Shown piece by piece: positions 16,855 to 26,020 of a stretch of DNA of 64,000 nucleotides. The notes under the pieces are model-generated. The model did not search any database. It was not told the origin of the DNA and saw only the letters and a program-made list of their open reading frames with translations. The position numbers were made by a program, and so were the translations under genes. This DNA is from Lachnoclostridium sp. An118. Lineage in GTDB: Bacteria; Bacillota; Clostridia; Lachnospirales; Lachnospiraceae. The stretch's first letter is position 1, and every line of letters starts with the position of its first letter. Location of the stretch: assembly GCF_002160985.1 (NCBI RefSeq), contig NZ_NFLQ01000007.1, positions 62,001 through 126,000 on the forward strand. Direction: 5' to 3'.

Positions 16855-18609
16855 ATGTCAGAGTCAAAGAGAGTGATCATGCTCGGCAATGAGGCCATTG
16901 CCAGAGGCGCCTACGAGGCGGGAGTGAAGGTGTCAGCCGCCTACCCGGGCACGCCGAGCACGGAGATAAGCGAATATCTTGTACAGTACAGAGACGACCT
17001 GTACTGCGAGTGGTCTCCCAACGAGAAGGTGGCCACAGAGGTGGCGATCGGCGCCTCCATAGCGGGGACGAGAGCTATGTCCTGTATGAAGCACGTGGGC
17101 TTTAACGTGGCGGCAGACCCGGCCTACACCGTCTCCTACATGGGAGTGAACGGGGGCCTTGTCATCGTGGTGGCCGACGATCCGGGACTTTACAGCTCCC
17201 AGAACGAGCAGGATACAAGGATGGTGGCAAGGGCGGCCCACCTGCCGGTGCTGGAGCCCTCCGACAGCGCGGAGGCAAAGGAGTTCATGAAGCTGGCCTT
17301 TGACCTGAGCGAGCAGTTTGACCGGCCCTTCGTGTACCGGACCACTACCCGGCTGGCCCACTCCCAGGGGCTGGTAGAGCTGTGTGAGAGAGAGGAAGTG
17401 CCGGATAAGCCCTACGAGAGAGACCCGGCCAAGAACGTCATGATGCCAGGCAACGCGAAGGGGCGCCATGTGGTCATCGAGAGGCGGATGGAGGAGCTGG
17501 CTGAGGCAGCCAACACACTTTCCATCAACAGGGTGGAGATGAACGATACGAAGATCGGCGTCATCACAAGCGGTATTCCCTACCAGTATGTAAAAGAAGT
17601 GCTGCCGGAGGCATCCGTGCTGAAACTTGGCATGGTCAATCCTCTGCCGAGAAAGCTGATCGAGGACTTTGCGTCAAAGGTGGAAACGCTCTATATCGTG
17701 GAGGAGCTGGATCCGGTGATCGAGGAGCAGGTGAAGTCCTGGGGCATTAAAGCCATCGGCAAGGAGATCTTTACCGTGCAGGGCGAGTACAGCGCCAATA
17801 TGCTCAGGGAAGCCATCCTCCATGAGGACCTGCAGCTTGATGCGCCGGCCCAGGTGCCGGGACGCCCGCCTATCCTCTGCCCGGGATGTCCCCACCGCAG
17901 CGTCTACTATGTGCTGAACAAGCTGAAGATACACGGGGCAGGCGACATCGGATGCTATACGCTGGGAGCGGTAGCGCCGCTGAGCGTGGTGGACACCACC
18001 GTCTGTATGGGCGCCAGCATTTCCACTCTCCACGGAATGGAAAAGGCGAAGGGCAAAGACTATATTAAAAACTGGGTAGCCGTCATCGGCGACTCCACAT
18101 TTTTACATACAGGTGTCAATTCCCTCATGAACATGATGTACAACAAGGCCACGGGAACGGTGATCATCCTGGACAATTCCACCACCGGAATGACAGGACA
18201 TCAGGACCACGCGGCCACGGGCAAGACGCTCCAGGGCGACCCCACCTACGCCATCGACATCCCGGGACTTTGCCGGGCACTGGGCGTGAAGCACGTGCAG
18301 GAGATCAACGCTCTGGACATTGACACTCTGGAGAAGGCCATCAGGGAAGAGGTGGCAAGGGACGAGGTGTCGGTCATCATCACAAAGACCCCCTGTGTGC
18401 TCCTGTCCAAGGCGAAGAAGCCTCTCTACACCGTACATGCGGACAAATGCAAGAAGTGCGGCATGTGCATGAAGCCGGGATGTCCGGCCATGACGAGAAA
18501 CGAAGACGGAACCATCCATATTGACGATACGATGTGCACCGGATGCGGACTGTGCCAGTCGCTGTGCAAATTCGGGGCGATCGAACTGGTAAAGGAAGGT
18601 GACAGATAA
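16855..18609 (+). CDS. iorA: indolepyruvate:ferredoxin oxidoreductase, alpha subunit
   Basis: 584 residues from ATG 16855 (an ATG at 16843 lies within the preceding gene and has no spacing to a ribosome site). Order: pyrimidine-binding domain (EAGVKVSAAYPGTPSTEI), transketolase C-like middle, thiamine-diphosphate domain with the GDS...N motif (VAVIGDSTFLHTG...NSTTGMTG), and a C-terminal 2[4Fe-4S] ferredoxin module (CKKCGMCMKPGC, CTGCGLCQSLC). It oxidatively decarboxylates aryl pyruvates to aryl-acetyl-CoA, reducing ferredoxin, as a heterodimer with IorB. Length is normal. Confidence 0.93.
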   Translation: MSESKRVIMLGNEAIARGAYEAGVKVSAAYPGTPSTEISEYLVQYRDDLYCEWSPNEKVATEVAIGASIAGTRAMSCMKHVGFNVAADPAYTVSYMGVNGGLVIVVADDPGLYSSQNEQDTRMVARAAHLPVLEPSDSAEAKEFMKLAFDLSEQFDRPFVYRTTTRLAHSQGLVELCEREEVPDKPYERDPAKNVMMPGNAKGRHVVIERRMEELAEAANTLSINRVEMNDTKIGVITSGIPYQYVKEVLPEASVLKLGMVNPLPRKLIEDFASKVETLYIVEELDPVIEEQVKSWGIKAIGKEIFTVQGEYSANMLREAILHEDLQLDAPAQVPGRPPILCPGCPHRSVYYVLNKLKIHGAGDIGCYTLGAVAPLSVVDTTVCMGASISTLHGMEKAKGKDYIKNWVAVIGDSTFLHTGVNSLMNMMYNKATGTVIILDNSTTGMTGHQDHAATGKTLQGDPTYAIDIPGLCRALGVKHVQEINALDIDTLEKAIREEVARDEVSVIITKTPCVLLSKAKKPLYTVHADKCKKCGMCMKPGCPAMTRNEDGTIHIDDTMCTGCGLCQSLCKFGAIELVKEGDR

Positions 18610-19187
18610 TGGCAGTAAAAAATATTATGATCGTAGGCGTGGGCGGCCAGGGAACCCTGCTCACCAGCCGTGTCCTGGGAGGCCTGGCCATCGCCGGAGG
18701 CTATGACGTGAAGCTGTCCGAGGTGCACGGTATGGCCCAGAGGGGCGGAAGCGTTGTCACCTTTGTGCGCTACGGAGACAAGGTGGCGGAGCCCATCGTG
18801 GAGGAAGGGCAGGCGGACGTGATCATCGCCTTCGAGAGACTGGAGGCCATGCGGTACGCCCATTTCCTCAAAAAGGACGGGGCCCTTGTAGTCAATGACT
18901 GGAGGATAGACCCCATGCCTGTCGTGATCGGCAGCGCCAGCTATCCGGAGGGCATCCTGGAGGAGCTGGGGAAGACCCACAAGGTGTACGCGGTCAACGC
19001 CACGGAGGAGTCCAAGAGGCTGGGCAATCCAAAGGTGTTCAACATGATCGTGCTGGGCGTGGCGGCGCAGCACATGGATTTCAGCAAGGAGGACTGGTAC
19101 AGGGTCATTGAAAATACAGTGCCGCCAAAGACAATAGATATCAACAGGAAGGCATTTGACACAGGATATCACCTTACTGCAAGATGA
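18609..19187 (+). CDS. iorB: indolepyruvate:ferredoxin oxidoreductase, beta subunit
   Basis: 192 residues of the gamma-type 2-oxoacid oxidoreductase domain: IVGVGGQGTLLTSRVLGG near the N-terminus, HGMAQRGGSVVTFVR in the middle. It forms the active enzyme with IorA. The ATG shares one base with the iorA stop (TAATG), which indicates coupled translation. Confidence 0.92.
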   Translation: MAVKNIMIVGVGGQGTLLTSRVLGGLAIAGGYDVKLSEVHGMAQRGGSVVTFVRYGDKVAEPIVEEGQADVIIAFERLEAMRYAHFLKKDGALVVNDWRIDPMPVVIGSASYPEGILEELGKTHKVYAVNATEESKRLGNPKVFNMIVLGVAAQHMDFSKEDWYRVIENTVPPKTIDINRKAFDTGYHLTAR

Positions 19188-19223
19188 TATAGATTTTAAG
19201 GACCAGAAAAAAGGAGGTGTCAC

Positions 19224-19643
19224 ATGATCAAGCAGCTATCAGTTTTCGTGGAGAATAAGCCGGGCAGCCTGATGGAGGTTACATCCAAGCTCACAGAAGC
19301 ACACATCAACATCCGGGCCGTCGCGTCTTTTGATACTCCGGAGTTTGGGATCCTTCGTCTCGTAGTAGATAAGCCAACAGAGGCGAAGGGTTATCTCACT
19401 GAGAGGGGATTTGTCGTCAGAGTGAATGATGTCATCGGCGCAGAGCTGGAGGACAAAAAGGGCAATCTCAATCAGATGTTGGCAGTACTTGCAGAAAACA
19501 GCATAAACGTGCGCTACATCTATTCATTTGTAATCCGCGAAGGACGCGCTCCGGTTCTGGTTTTCAGCACCGACGATTATGAGAAAGCAGCTTCCATTCT
19601 TAAGGATGCAGGTGTGAAGATGGTAGACGAGTCAGACCTGTAG
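19224..19643 (+). CDS. tandem ACT-domain protein, copy 1
   Basis: 139 residues made of two ACT folds (QLSVFVENKPGSLMEVTSKL and GNLNQMLAVLAENSINVRYIY). ACT domains bind amino acids; stand-alone double ACT proteins commonly accompany PaaK-like ligases in anaerobes. Lying between iorB and the second ligase, it likely senses an aromatic or branched amino acid and regulates the ligases allosterically, which is inference. AAAGGAGGTG precedes ATG. Confidence 0.85.
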   Translation: MIKQLSVFVENKPGSLMEVTSKLTEAHINIRAVASFDTPEFGILRLVVDKPTEAKGYLTERGFVVRVNDVIGAELEDKKGNLNQMLAVLAENSINVRYIYSFVIREGRAPVLVFSTDDYEKAASILKDAGVKMVDESDL

Positions 19644-19685
19644 GCCTGGCCGCACCAAAAGTATCAAGAATAGGAGTAAAAGAAA

Positions 19686-21017
19686 ATGGCAGGAGTATCA
19701 TTAGAAAATTGGCAGGAGAGGATCAGGGATCCGAAGATCGAGTGTATGAGCAGGGACGAGATGAGCGCCCTGCAGAGTGAAAAGCTTGTTAAGCAGGTAA
19801 AGAGAGTGTATGAGAACGTACCCTTCTACCGGAGAAAAATGCAGCAAAAAGGCGTGGAGCCCGGCGATATCCGGGGGATTGAGGATATCGGAAAGCTGCC
19901 CTTCACCACAAAGGAGGACTTAAGAGACAACTATCCTTTCGGTCTGCTGGCAGTGCCCCAGGAGAAGATCGCCCGGGTACAGGGAACATCCGGCACGACA
20001 GGCAAGCTGACACTGGCCTCCTACACAAAGTATGACGTGGAGGTGTGGGGTGAGTGCGTGGCCAGGGCCCTCACTATGGCCGGCCTTACCAGCGAGGACC
20101 GCATCCACATCTGTTACGGGTACGGGCTTTTCACGGGAGGTATGGGGCTCGACTATGGCGCTATGCAGCTGGGAGCTATGGCCATTCCCATGTCTGCGGG
20201 GAATACCCAGAGACAGATGATGTGCATGGAGGATTTCGGAGCCACAGCCTTCGCCTGCACCCCGTCCTACGCCCTCTACCTGGCCGAGTCCATCCAGGAG
20301 GCAGGGCTTGTGGACCGCATGCAGCTGAAGGCGGGCATCCACGGTGCGGAGCCCTGGACGGAGGAGATGCGCAGAAAGATTGAAGATATCCTCCATATCA
20401 ACTGCTTTGATATTTACGGCCTCTGTGAGGTGACAGGACCGGGCGTTGCCCTGGACTGCATCCACCACGAGGGACTCCATGTATACGAGGACCATTTCTA
20501 TCCGGAGCTGATCAATCCTGCGACCTACGAGCCCTGCGCGGACGGAGAGACGGGAGAGCTGGTGTTCACAACCCTCTCCAAGGAAGGAATGCCCCTGATC
20601 CGCTACCGCACAAAGGACCTGACGAGTATGACCCACGGCACCTGCAAGTGTGGAAGAACGCTCGTGAGGATCCACAAGTTCACAGGACGCACCGACGACA
20701 TGAAGGTCATCCGCGGCGTGAATGTATTCCCGACCCAGGTGGAGACGGCCCTGCTGTCCATGGGCGGAGGCGTGGCGCCCCACTATCTGATGATCGTGGA
20801 CAGGGAGAACAATATGGACGTGCTCACTGTCATGGTGGAAGTGGACGAGAGATATTTCTCCGACGAGATCCGCAAGCTGGACGAGCTGAAGAACAAGGTG
20901 GCGGCTGTGCTGAAGCAGGCGCTCGGCGTATCTGTCCGCGTGAAGCTGGTAGAGCCGAAGACCATCCAGAGAAGCGAAGGCAAGGCCAAGCGCGTCATCG
21001 ACAACAGGCAGATGTAA
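19686..21017 (+). CDS. phenylacetate-CoA ligase family protein (PaaK type), copy 2
   Basis: 443 residues, clearly paralogous to the ligase at 15543: VQGTSGTTGKLTLASYT, DIYGLCEVTGPGVALDC, IRYRTKDLTSMTHG and GRTDDMKVIRGVNVFP. The AMP-binding and hinge motifs are intact. The two copies differ in the acid-binding region (HICYGYGLFTGG against ISFGYGTFTGA), hinting at different or complementary substrates. Each copy is associated with its own ACT gene. Confidence 0.87.
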   Translation: MAGVSLENWQERIRDPKIECMSRDEMSALQSEKLVKQVKRVYENVPFYRRKMQQKGVEPGDIRGIEDIGKLPFTTKEDLRDNYPFGLLAVPQEKIARVQGTSGTTGKLTLASYTKYDVEVWGECVARALTMAGLTSEDRIHICYGYGLFTGGMGLDYGAMQLGAMAIPMSAGNTQRQMMCMEDFGATAFACTPSYALYLAESIQEAGLVDRMQLKAGIHGAEPWTEEMRRKIEDILHINCFDIYGLCEVTGPGVALDCIHHEGLHVYEDHFYPELINPATYEPCADGETGELVFTTLSKEGMPLIRYRTKDLTSMTHGTCKCGRTLVRIHKFTGRTDDMKVIRGVNVFPTQVETALLSMGGGVAPHYLMIVDRENNMDVLTVMVEVDERYFSDEIRKLDELKNKVAAVLKQALGVSVRVKLVEPKTIQRSEGKAKRVIDNRQM

Positions 21018-21033
21018 GAAGGAGGGGAATATC

Positions 21034-21477
21034 ATGGGAATTAGTAATACAGTACAGCAGTTATCCGTATTTCTGGAGAACAGGGAGGGACGTCTGGACG
21101 AGGTGCTGGCAGCGCTGGCAAAGGGCGGCGTGAATATCGTGGCCCTCAGCCTGGCGGACACCTCCGAGTATGGTATGCTCCGGATGATCGTATCGGACCC
21201 CCACAAGGGACGGATGGTCCTGAAGGAGGAGGGGATCACGGCCATGCTCACGGACGTGGTGGCCCTGCGGGTGCCTCACGCCACGGGCTCGCTGGCAAAA
21301 GCCATGCACCAGCTTGTGGAGGGCGAGGTCAACATTGAGTACATGTACGCCTTTGCCAACGGAAGCGACGCCGCGGCAGTGCTCAAGAGCGATGAGCCGG
21401 GAAGAGTGATCGATATCCTGAAGGGAAGCGGCTTTGACGTGTACACTGCTGACGAGGCATACCGGGCAAATGTATAA
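21034..21477 (+). CDS. tandem ACT-domain protein, copy 2
   Basis: 147 residues, two ACT folds (QLSVFLENREGRLDEVLAAL and GSLAKAMHQLVEGEVNIEYMYAF). Paralogue of the gene at 19224 and last gene of the operon; 16 nt separates it from the ligase. A role as amino-acid sensor for the ligase next to it is inferred from position only. Confidence 0.83.
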   Translation: MGISNTVQQLSVFLENREGRLDEVLAALAKGGVNIVALSLADTSEYGMLRMIVSDPHKGRMVLKEEGITAMLTDVVALRVPHATGSLAKAMHQLVEGEVNIEYMYAFANGSDAAAVLKSDEPGRVIDILKGSGFDVYTADEAYRANV

Positions 21478-21536
21478 AAACTGTATAGTTGTGAAAAAAT
21501 AAACAATTGTACGAAGTGTCAAATAAAAAACAATTA

Positions 21537-21565
21537 TTGACAGAAAATTTCGGGGCGTTTATAAT
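21537..21565 (+). promoter_or_regulatory. consensus promoter of the glycine-cleavage operon
   Basis: TTGACA (21537-21542), 17-nt spacer, TATAAT (21560-21565): a perfect sigma-A promoter, about 155 nt before gcvT. Confidence 0.85.
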
Positions 21566-21566
21566 A

Positions 21567-21663
21567 GAGCCAGATTTAATGAGACAGGTGTTACGATCTG
21601 GACGAGGCTCTGGATGAACGGACAGGGAGAGACTGGTTTCAAGGGAAGAAGACGGTCTCTCCC
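21567..21663 (+). promoter_or_regulatory. structured gcvT leader, candidate attenuator or riboswitch-like element
   Basis: After the promoter, GAGCC(AGAT) near 21567 can pair with ATCTGG and GGCTC further down, and the leader ends in a strong intrinsic terminator ahead of the gene. The GAGAC at 21580-21584 could compete for the 3' arm of the terminator. Glycine-riboswitch signatures such as GCCGAAGG were not found, nor a T-box. Conditional termination is therefore inferred from layout only. Confidence 0.4.
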
Positions 21664-21673
21664 TTTTTATTTT
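21625..21673 (+). terminator. intrinsic terminator in the gcvT leader
   Basis: GGGAGAGAC (21625-21633) pairs perfectly with GTCTCTCCC (21655-21663), followed by TTTTTATTTT, 48 nt before the gcvT start. Confidence 0.8.
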
Positions 21674-21720
21674 CATTTGTCTCATCAATAAAAAAGTCTG
21701 GCAAAGGAGGAAAAGGAGAA

Positions 21721-22809
21721 ATGGAACGGAAAACACCGCTCTACGAGGCACATGTGGAGGCGGGCGGGAAGATCGTGCCCTTTGGGGGCTATCTTCTCCC
21801 GGTACAGTACAAAGAGGGCGTGATCAAAGAGCACATGGCAGTGCGCACCCGGGCGGGGCTTTTTGATGTGTCCCACATGGGGGAGATCCTCTGCCAGGGG
21901 AAGGACGCCCTGGCCAACCTGCAGATGATGCTGACCAACAATTTTGACGATCTGACAGACGGTCAGGCCAGATACAGCCCCATGTGCAATGAGCAGGGGG
22001 GCACGGTGGACGATCTGATCGTGTACAAAAAGGCCGATGAGGACTATTTTATCGTGGTCAACGCGGCCAACAGGGACAAGGACTACCAGTGGATGCTGGA
22101 CCATCAGTTCGGCGAGGTGACATTTACCGATGTGTCGGACCAGTACGCCCAGCTGGCCCTCCAGGGGCCGAAGGCCATGGAGATCCTGAGGAAGGTCACA
22201 GCAGAGGAAAATATCCCGAAGAAGTACTATCACGCCGTGTTTGACACGGAGGCGGCGGGGATTCCCTGCGTTATCTCAAAGACCGGATACACCGGCGAGG
22301 ACGGAGTGGAACTTTATCTGGACAGCAAAAGGGCGGAGGAGATGTGGGATGCTCTCCTTGCGGCCGGGGAGGAGGAGGGACTGATCCCCTGCGGCCTGGG
22401 AGCAAGAGACACTCTCCGGATGGAGGCGGCCATGCCTCTCTACGGACATGAGATGGACGACCAGGTGACACCCCTTGAGGCAGGTCTGGGATTTGCGGTG
22501 AAGATGGGAAAAGAGGACTTCATCGGAAAGAGGGCCCTTGAGGAGAAGGGGGGACCGGCAAGAAAGCGCATCGGACTGAGAGTGACCGGCCGGGGCATCA
22601 TAAGAGAGCATCAGGACGTATACCTGGGTGACCGGCTCATCGGCCGCACCACCTCCGGCACCCACTGCCCCTATCTTGGCTGCCCGGTGGCCATGGCCCT
22701 GGTGGATGCGGATTGCACAGAGCCGGGGACAAAGGTGGAGGCGGACGTGAGAGGACGTCGGGTGGAAGCCGAGATCGTGTCCCTTCCGTTTTACAAGAGG
22801 AGCAAATAG
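21721..22809 (+). CDS. gcvT: glycine cleavage system T protein (aminomethyltransferase)
   Basis: 362 residues, normal length. Folate-binding fold with [33 protein letters not shown] and [21 protein letters not shown]. It transfers the aminomethyl group from lipoyl-GcvH to tetrahydrofolate, releasing ammonia and 5,10-methylene-THF. AAAGGAGGAAAAGGAG precedes ATG 21721. First of eight co-directional genes. Confidence 0.95.
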   Translation: MERKTPLYEAHVEAGGKIVPFGGYLLPVQYKEGVIKEHMAVRTRAGLFDVSHMGEILCQGKDALANLQMMLTNNFDDLTDGQARYSPMCNEQGGTVDDLIVYKKADEDYFIVVNAANRDKDYQWMLDHQFGEVTFTDVSDQYAQLALQGPKAMEILRKVTAEENIPKKYYHAVFDTEAAGIPCVISKTGYTGEDGVELYLDSKRAEEMWDALLAAGEEEGLIPCGLGARDTLRMEAAMPLYGHEMDDQVTPLEAGLGFAVKMGKEDFIGKRALEEKGGPARKRIGLRVTGRGIIREHQDVYLGDRLIGRTTSGTHCPYLGCPVAMALVDADCTEPGTKVEADVRGRRVEAEIVSLPFYKRSK

Positions 22810-22835
22810 AAAACAGAGAGTGAAAGGAGAAGATC

Positions 22836-23219
22836 ATGGAATTAAGAGAAGGACTGCTGTATTCAAGATCACACGAGTGGGTAAAAGAGGAGGGCGATGA
22901 GGTCCTCATCGGACTGACAGACTACGCCCAGTCTGAGCTGGGCGACCTTGTGTTTGTCAATCTCCCGGAGGAGGGCGACGAGGTGGCCACAGGAGAGAGC
23001 TTTGCGGACGTGGAGTCTGTCAAGGCTGTGTCGGATGTGTACTCCCCGGTGACCGGCGTGGTGAGCGCTGTGAACGAGGAACTCCTGGATGCGCCTGAGT
23101 CCATCAACGAGGCACCCTACGACGCCTGGTTTGTCAGGGTCAAAGACATCTCTGACCGGGAGGAGCTGCTGACAGCGGCGGAGTATGAGGCGTTTGTGGA
23201 GAGCGAGAAGGACGCGTAA
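22836..23219 (+). CDS. gcvH: glycine cleavage system H protein
   Basis: 127 residues. Lipoyl-carrier fold with the lipoylation site Lys63 in [18 protein letters not shown]. It shuttles the aminomethyl group between P, T and L proteins. The lipoate ligase gene lies in the same operon, so the apoprotein is likely charged with scavenged lipoate. Confidence 0.95.
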   Translation: MELREGLLYSRSHEWVKEEGDEVLIGLTDYAQSELGDLVFVNLPEEGDEVATGESFADVESVKAVSDVYSPVTGVVSAVNEELLDAPESINEAPYDAWFVRVKDISDREELLTAAEYEAFVESEKDA

Positions 23220-23263
23220 GAGCAGAGGAGGAAAGCAGAAGGAGAGAAGAAGGAGGGAAATAT

Positions 23264-24574
23264 ATGGGAAGCTATGTGCCGAACACCCAGGAGGAACGGC
23301 AGGCAATGCTTGAGGCCGCCGGCTATGCGTCCATGGACGACCTGTTCCGGGATATCCCGGAGGAGGTGAAGCTGAAGGGCGGACTGAACATACCTGAAGG
23401 GCTTTCTGAGCTGGAAGTGAAGAGAAAGATGCAGTCCATAGCTGCAAAGAACAAAGTGTTCCCCACCATCTTCCGGGGGGCGGGGGCCTACCGCCACTAC
23501 ATCCCGGCCGTGGTGGGCAGCGTGACATCCAAGGAAAATCTGCAGACTGCCTACACCCCCTATCAGGCGGAGATCAGCCAGGGAATCCTGCAGTCCATCT
23601 TTGAATACCAGACCATGATCTGTGACCTGACCGGGATGGATGTCTCCAACGCCTCCGTCTATGACGGCGCTGAAGCCGCGGCAGAAGGAGTGGCCATGTG
23701 CAGAGAGAGGAAGCGCGGCAGGGCCTGCATATCCGCCGCGGTCCTTCCCAGCATCCTTGAGACGGTAAAGACCTACTGCTTTGGGAACGGGATGGAGCTG
23801 GAGGTGATACCGGAAAAAGACGGTGTGACAGATGTGGAGTGGCTGAAGGCACACCTGGATAAAGAGACAGCCTGCGTCCTCATCCAGCACCCCAATTACT
23901 ACGGGAACCTGGAGCCGGCAAAGGAGATCGGCGAGGCAGTCCACCAGGCGGGGGCCAAATTCATCATGAGCGTGAATCCCATCTCGCTGGGTATCCTGAA
24001 GACACCGGCCGAGTACGGGGCCGATGTGGCGGTGGGAGAGGGGCAGCCTCTGGGACTTCCCCTCGCCTTCGGCGGACCCTACCTGGGCTTTATGGCCGCT
24101 ACCAGGGCCATGATGCGCAAGCTGCCGGGCAGGATCGTGGGACAGACGAAGGACCGGAACGGAAAGACCGGCTACGTGCTGACCCTGCAGGCAAGGGAGC
24201 AGCATATCCGCAGGGAGAAGGCATCCAGCAACATCTGCTCCAATCAGGCCCTCTGCGCCCTGGCAGTGGGCGTCTACCTGACAGCTATGGGAAATGAGGG
24301 GCTTGAAAGAGCCGCCTCCTCCTGCCTGTCCAAGGCCCACTACTTTGCAAAAAGGCTGGGAGAGGCGGGCTTTGAGCTGGAGAACAGGGGCGGGTTTTTC
24401 CACGAGTTCGTGACCGTGTCGGAGAAGGAGTCCGGCCGGGCGCTGCAGGCCCTTGAGGAGCACGGCATCCTGGGGGGACTTCCCCTGGACGACCACCGGA
24501 TCCTCTGGTGCTGCACGGAGATGAACACAAAAGAAGAGATGGACGAGGCAGTCCGCATCCTGAAGGAGGTGTAA
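23264..24574 (+). CDS. gcvPA: glycine dehydrogenase (decarboxylating) subunit 1
   Basis: 436 residues, the N-terminal half of the split P protein used by clostridia and bacilli: MGSYVPNTQEERQAML, FRGAGAYRHYIPAVVGS, TPYQAEISQGILQSIFEYQT and GGPYLGFMA. With GcvPB it decarboxylates glycine and passes the aminomethyl to GcvH. AGGAGGG is close upstream. Confidence 0.95.
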   Translation: MGSYVPNTQEERQAMLEAAGYASMDDLFRDIPEEVKLKGGLNIPEGLSELEVKRKMQSIAAKNKVFPTIFRGAGAYRHYIPAVVGSVTSKENLQTAYTPYQAEISQGILQSIFEYQTMICDLTGMDVSNASVYDGAEAAAEGVAMCRERKRGRACISAAVLPSILETVKTYCFGNGMELEVIPEKDGVTDVEWLKAHLDKETACVLIQHPNYYGNLEPAKEIGEAVHQAGAKFIMSVNPISLGILKTPAEYGADVAVGEGQPLGLPLAFGGPYLGFMAATRAMMRKLPGRIVGQTKDRNGKTGYVLTLQAREQHIRREKASSNICSNQALCALAVGVYLTAMGNEGLERAASSCLSKAHYFAKRLGEAGFELENRGGFFHEFVTVSEKESGRALQALEEHGILGGLPLDDHRILWCCTEMNTKEEMDEAVRILKEV

Positions 24575-24577
24575 GGC

Positions 24578-26020
24578 ATGTTAGTATTTGAAAAGAGCAG
24601 ACCAGGCAGAGGATGCCCTGCGCTTCCTCCCTGCGATGTGGAGACCGTGAGCCTGCCGGCGGGGGACAGACGGGGGAAGGAGCTCCACCTGCCTGCCCTG
24701 TCCGAGGTGGAGATCTCCCGGCACTACACGGAGCTTGCAAGGAAGACCCACGGGGTCAATGACGGTTTTTATCCCCTGGGCTCCTGCACCATGAAATATA
24801 ACCCCAGAGTCAACGAGGCGGTGGCCTCCCTTCCCGGATTTACCGAGATCCATCCTCTCCAGGGAGAGGACACGGTGCAGGGCTGCATGGAGGTGCTCCA
24901 CCTGGCGGAGAAATATCTGTGTGAGATCACCGGCATGGACCGTATGACCTTCCAGCCCGCGGCGGGAGCCCACGGGGAATTTACCGGGCTTCTCCTCATC
25001 AAGGCCTACCATGAGAGCAGGAAGGATGGAAAGAGGACGAAGATACTTGTTCCCGACTCGGCCCACGGCACCAACCCGGCCAGCGCGGCCATGGCAGGCT
25101 ACTCCGTGGTGACCATCCCCTCCAACGCGGAGGGCTGTGTGGACATCGGGAAGCTGAGGGAGGCGGCCGGCGATGACGTGGCGGGCCTGATGCTGACCAA
25201 TCCCAACACAGTGGGACTGTTTGACAAAAATATCCTTGAGATCACAGATATCGTGCACAAATGCGGCGGACTGTGTTATTATGACGGGGCGAACCTGAAT
25301 GCGGTCATGGGCACTGTGCGCCCGGGTGACATGGGCTTTGACGTGGTCCACCTGAACCTCCACAAGACCTTTTCCACGCCCCATGGAGGCGGCGGCCCGG
25401 GAAGCGGTCCGGTGGGCTGCAGGGAGCTGCTGACAGATTTCCTTCCATCCGTTCTCGTGACGGGGGAGGACTGCTGTCGGTTTGAGAGGCCGTCCCGGAG
25501 CATCGGGGAGATGAAGAGCTTCTACGGCAATTTCCTTGTGGTGGTGCGGGCCCTCACCTACATCCTCACCCTGGGGAGAGAGGGCATCAGGGAGGCCAGC
25601 CAGAACGCGGTGCTGAACGCCAACTACATGAGATGCGCCCTGAAGGATCTGTACACCATGGCCTATGACGAGACCTGCATGCACGAGTTTGTCATGAGCC
25701 TTGCGGACCTGAAGAAGGGGACCGGCATCTCGGCCATGGACATTGCCAAGGGACTGCTGGACAACGGCATCCACCCGCCGACTATGTACTTCCCCCTGAT
25801 CGTGGAGGAGGCCCTCATGGTGGAGCCCACGGAGACCGAGTCAAAGGAGACGCTGGACGATGCCATCCAGGTGTTCCGCAGCCTGTATGAGCTGGCGAAG
25901 ACAGATCCGGAGAAACTGCACGAGGCGCCTGTCACCACGCCGGTCACAAGGCTGGACGAGGTGGAGGCGGCCCGACATCCGGTCCTCACCTATGATTTCG
26001 GAGCAGAGGGAGAAGCATGA
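24578..26020 (+). CDS. gcvPB: glycine dehydrogenase (decarboxylating) subunit 2
   Basis: 480 residues, the PLP-carrying half. The Schiff-base lysine is Lys263 in LNLHKTFSTPHGGGGPG; also KTHGVNDGFYPLGSCTMKYNP and VPDSAHGTNPASA. Begins 3 nt after gcvPA, so subunits are made together. Confidence 0.95.
   Translation: MLVFEKSRPGRGCPALPPCDVETVSLPAGDRRGKELHLPALSEVEISRHYTELARKTHGVNDGFYPLGSCTMKYNPRVNEAVASLPGFTEIHPLQGEDTVQGCMEVLHLAEKYLCEITGMDRMTFQPAAGAHGEFTGLLLIKAYHESRKDGKRTKILVPDSAHGTNPASAAMAGYSVVTIPSNAEGCVDIGKLREAAGDDVAGLMLTNPNTVGLFDKNILEITDIVHKCGGLCYYDGANLNAVMGTVRPGDMGFDVVHLNLHKTFSTPHGGGGPGSGPVGCRELLTDFLPSVLVTGEDCCRFERPSRSIGEMKSFYGNFLVVVRALTYILTLGREGIREASQNAVLNANYMRCALKDLYTMAYDETCMHEFVMSLADLKKGTGISAMDIAKGLLDNGIHPPTMYFPLIVEEALMVEPTETESKETLDDAIQVFRSLYELAKTDPEKLHEAPVTTPVTRLDEVEAARHPVLTYDFGAEGEA

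Noticed and set aside
21566-21720. Glycine riboswitch or T-box before gcvT
   Set aside because: The conserved GCCGAAGG/GCAA aptamer bases and the T-box AGGGTGG sequence are not present; kept only as an unclassified attenuator-like leader.
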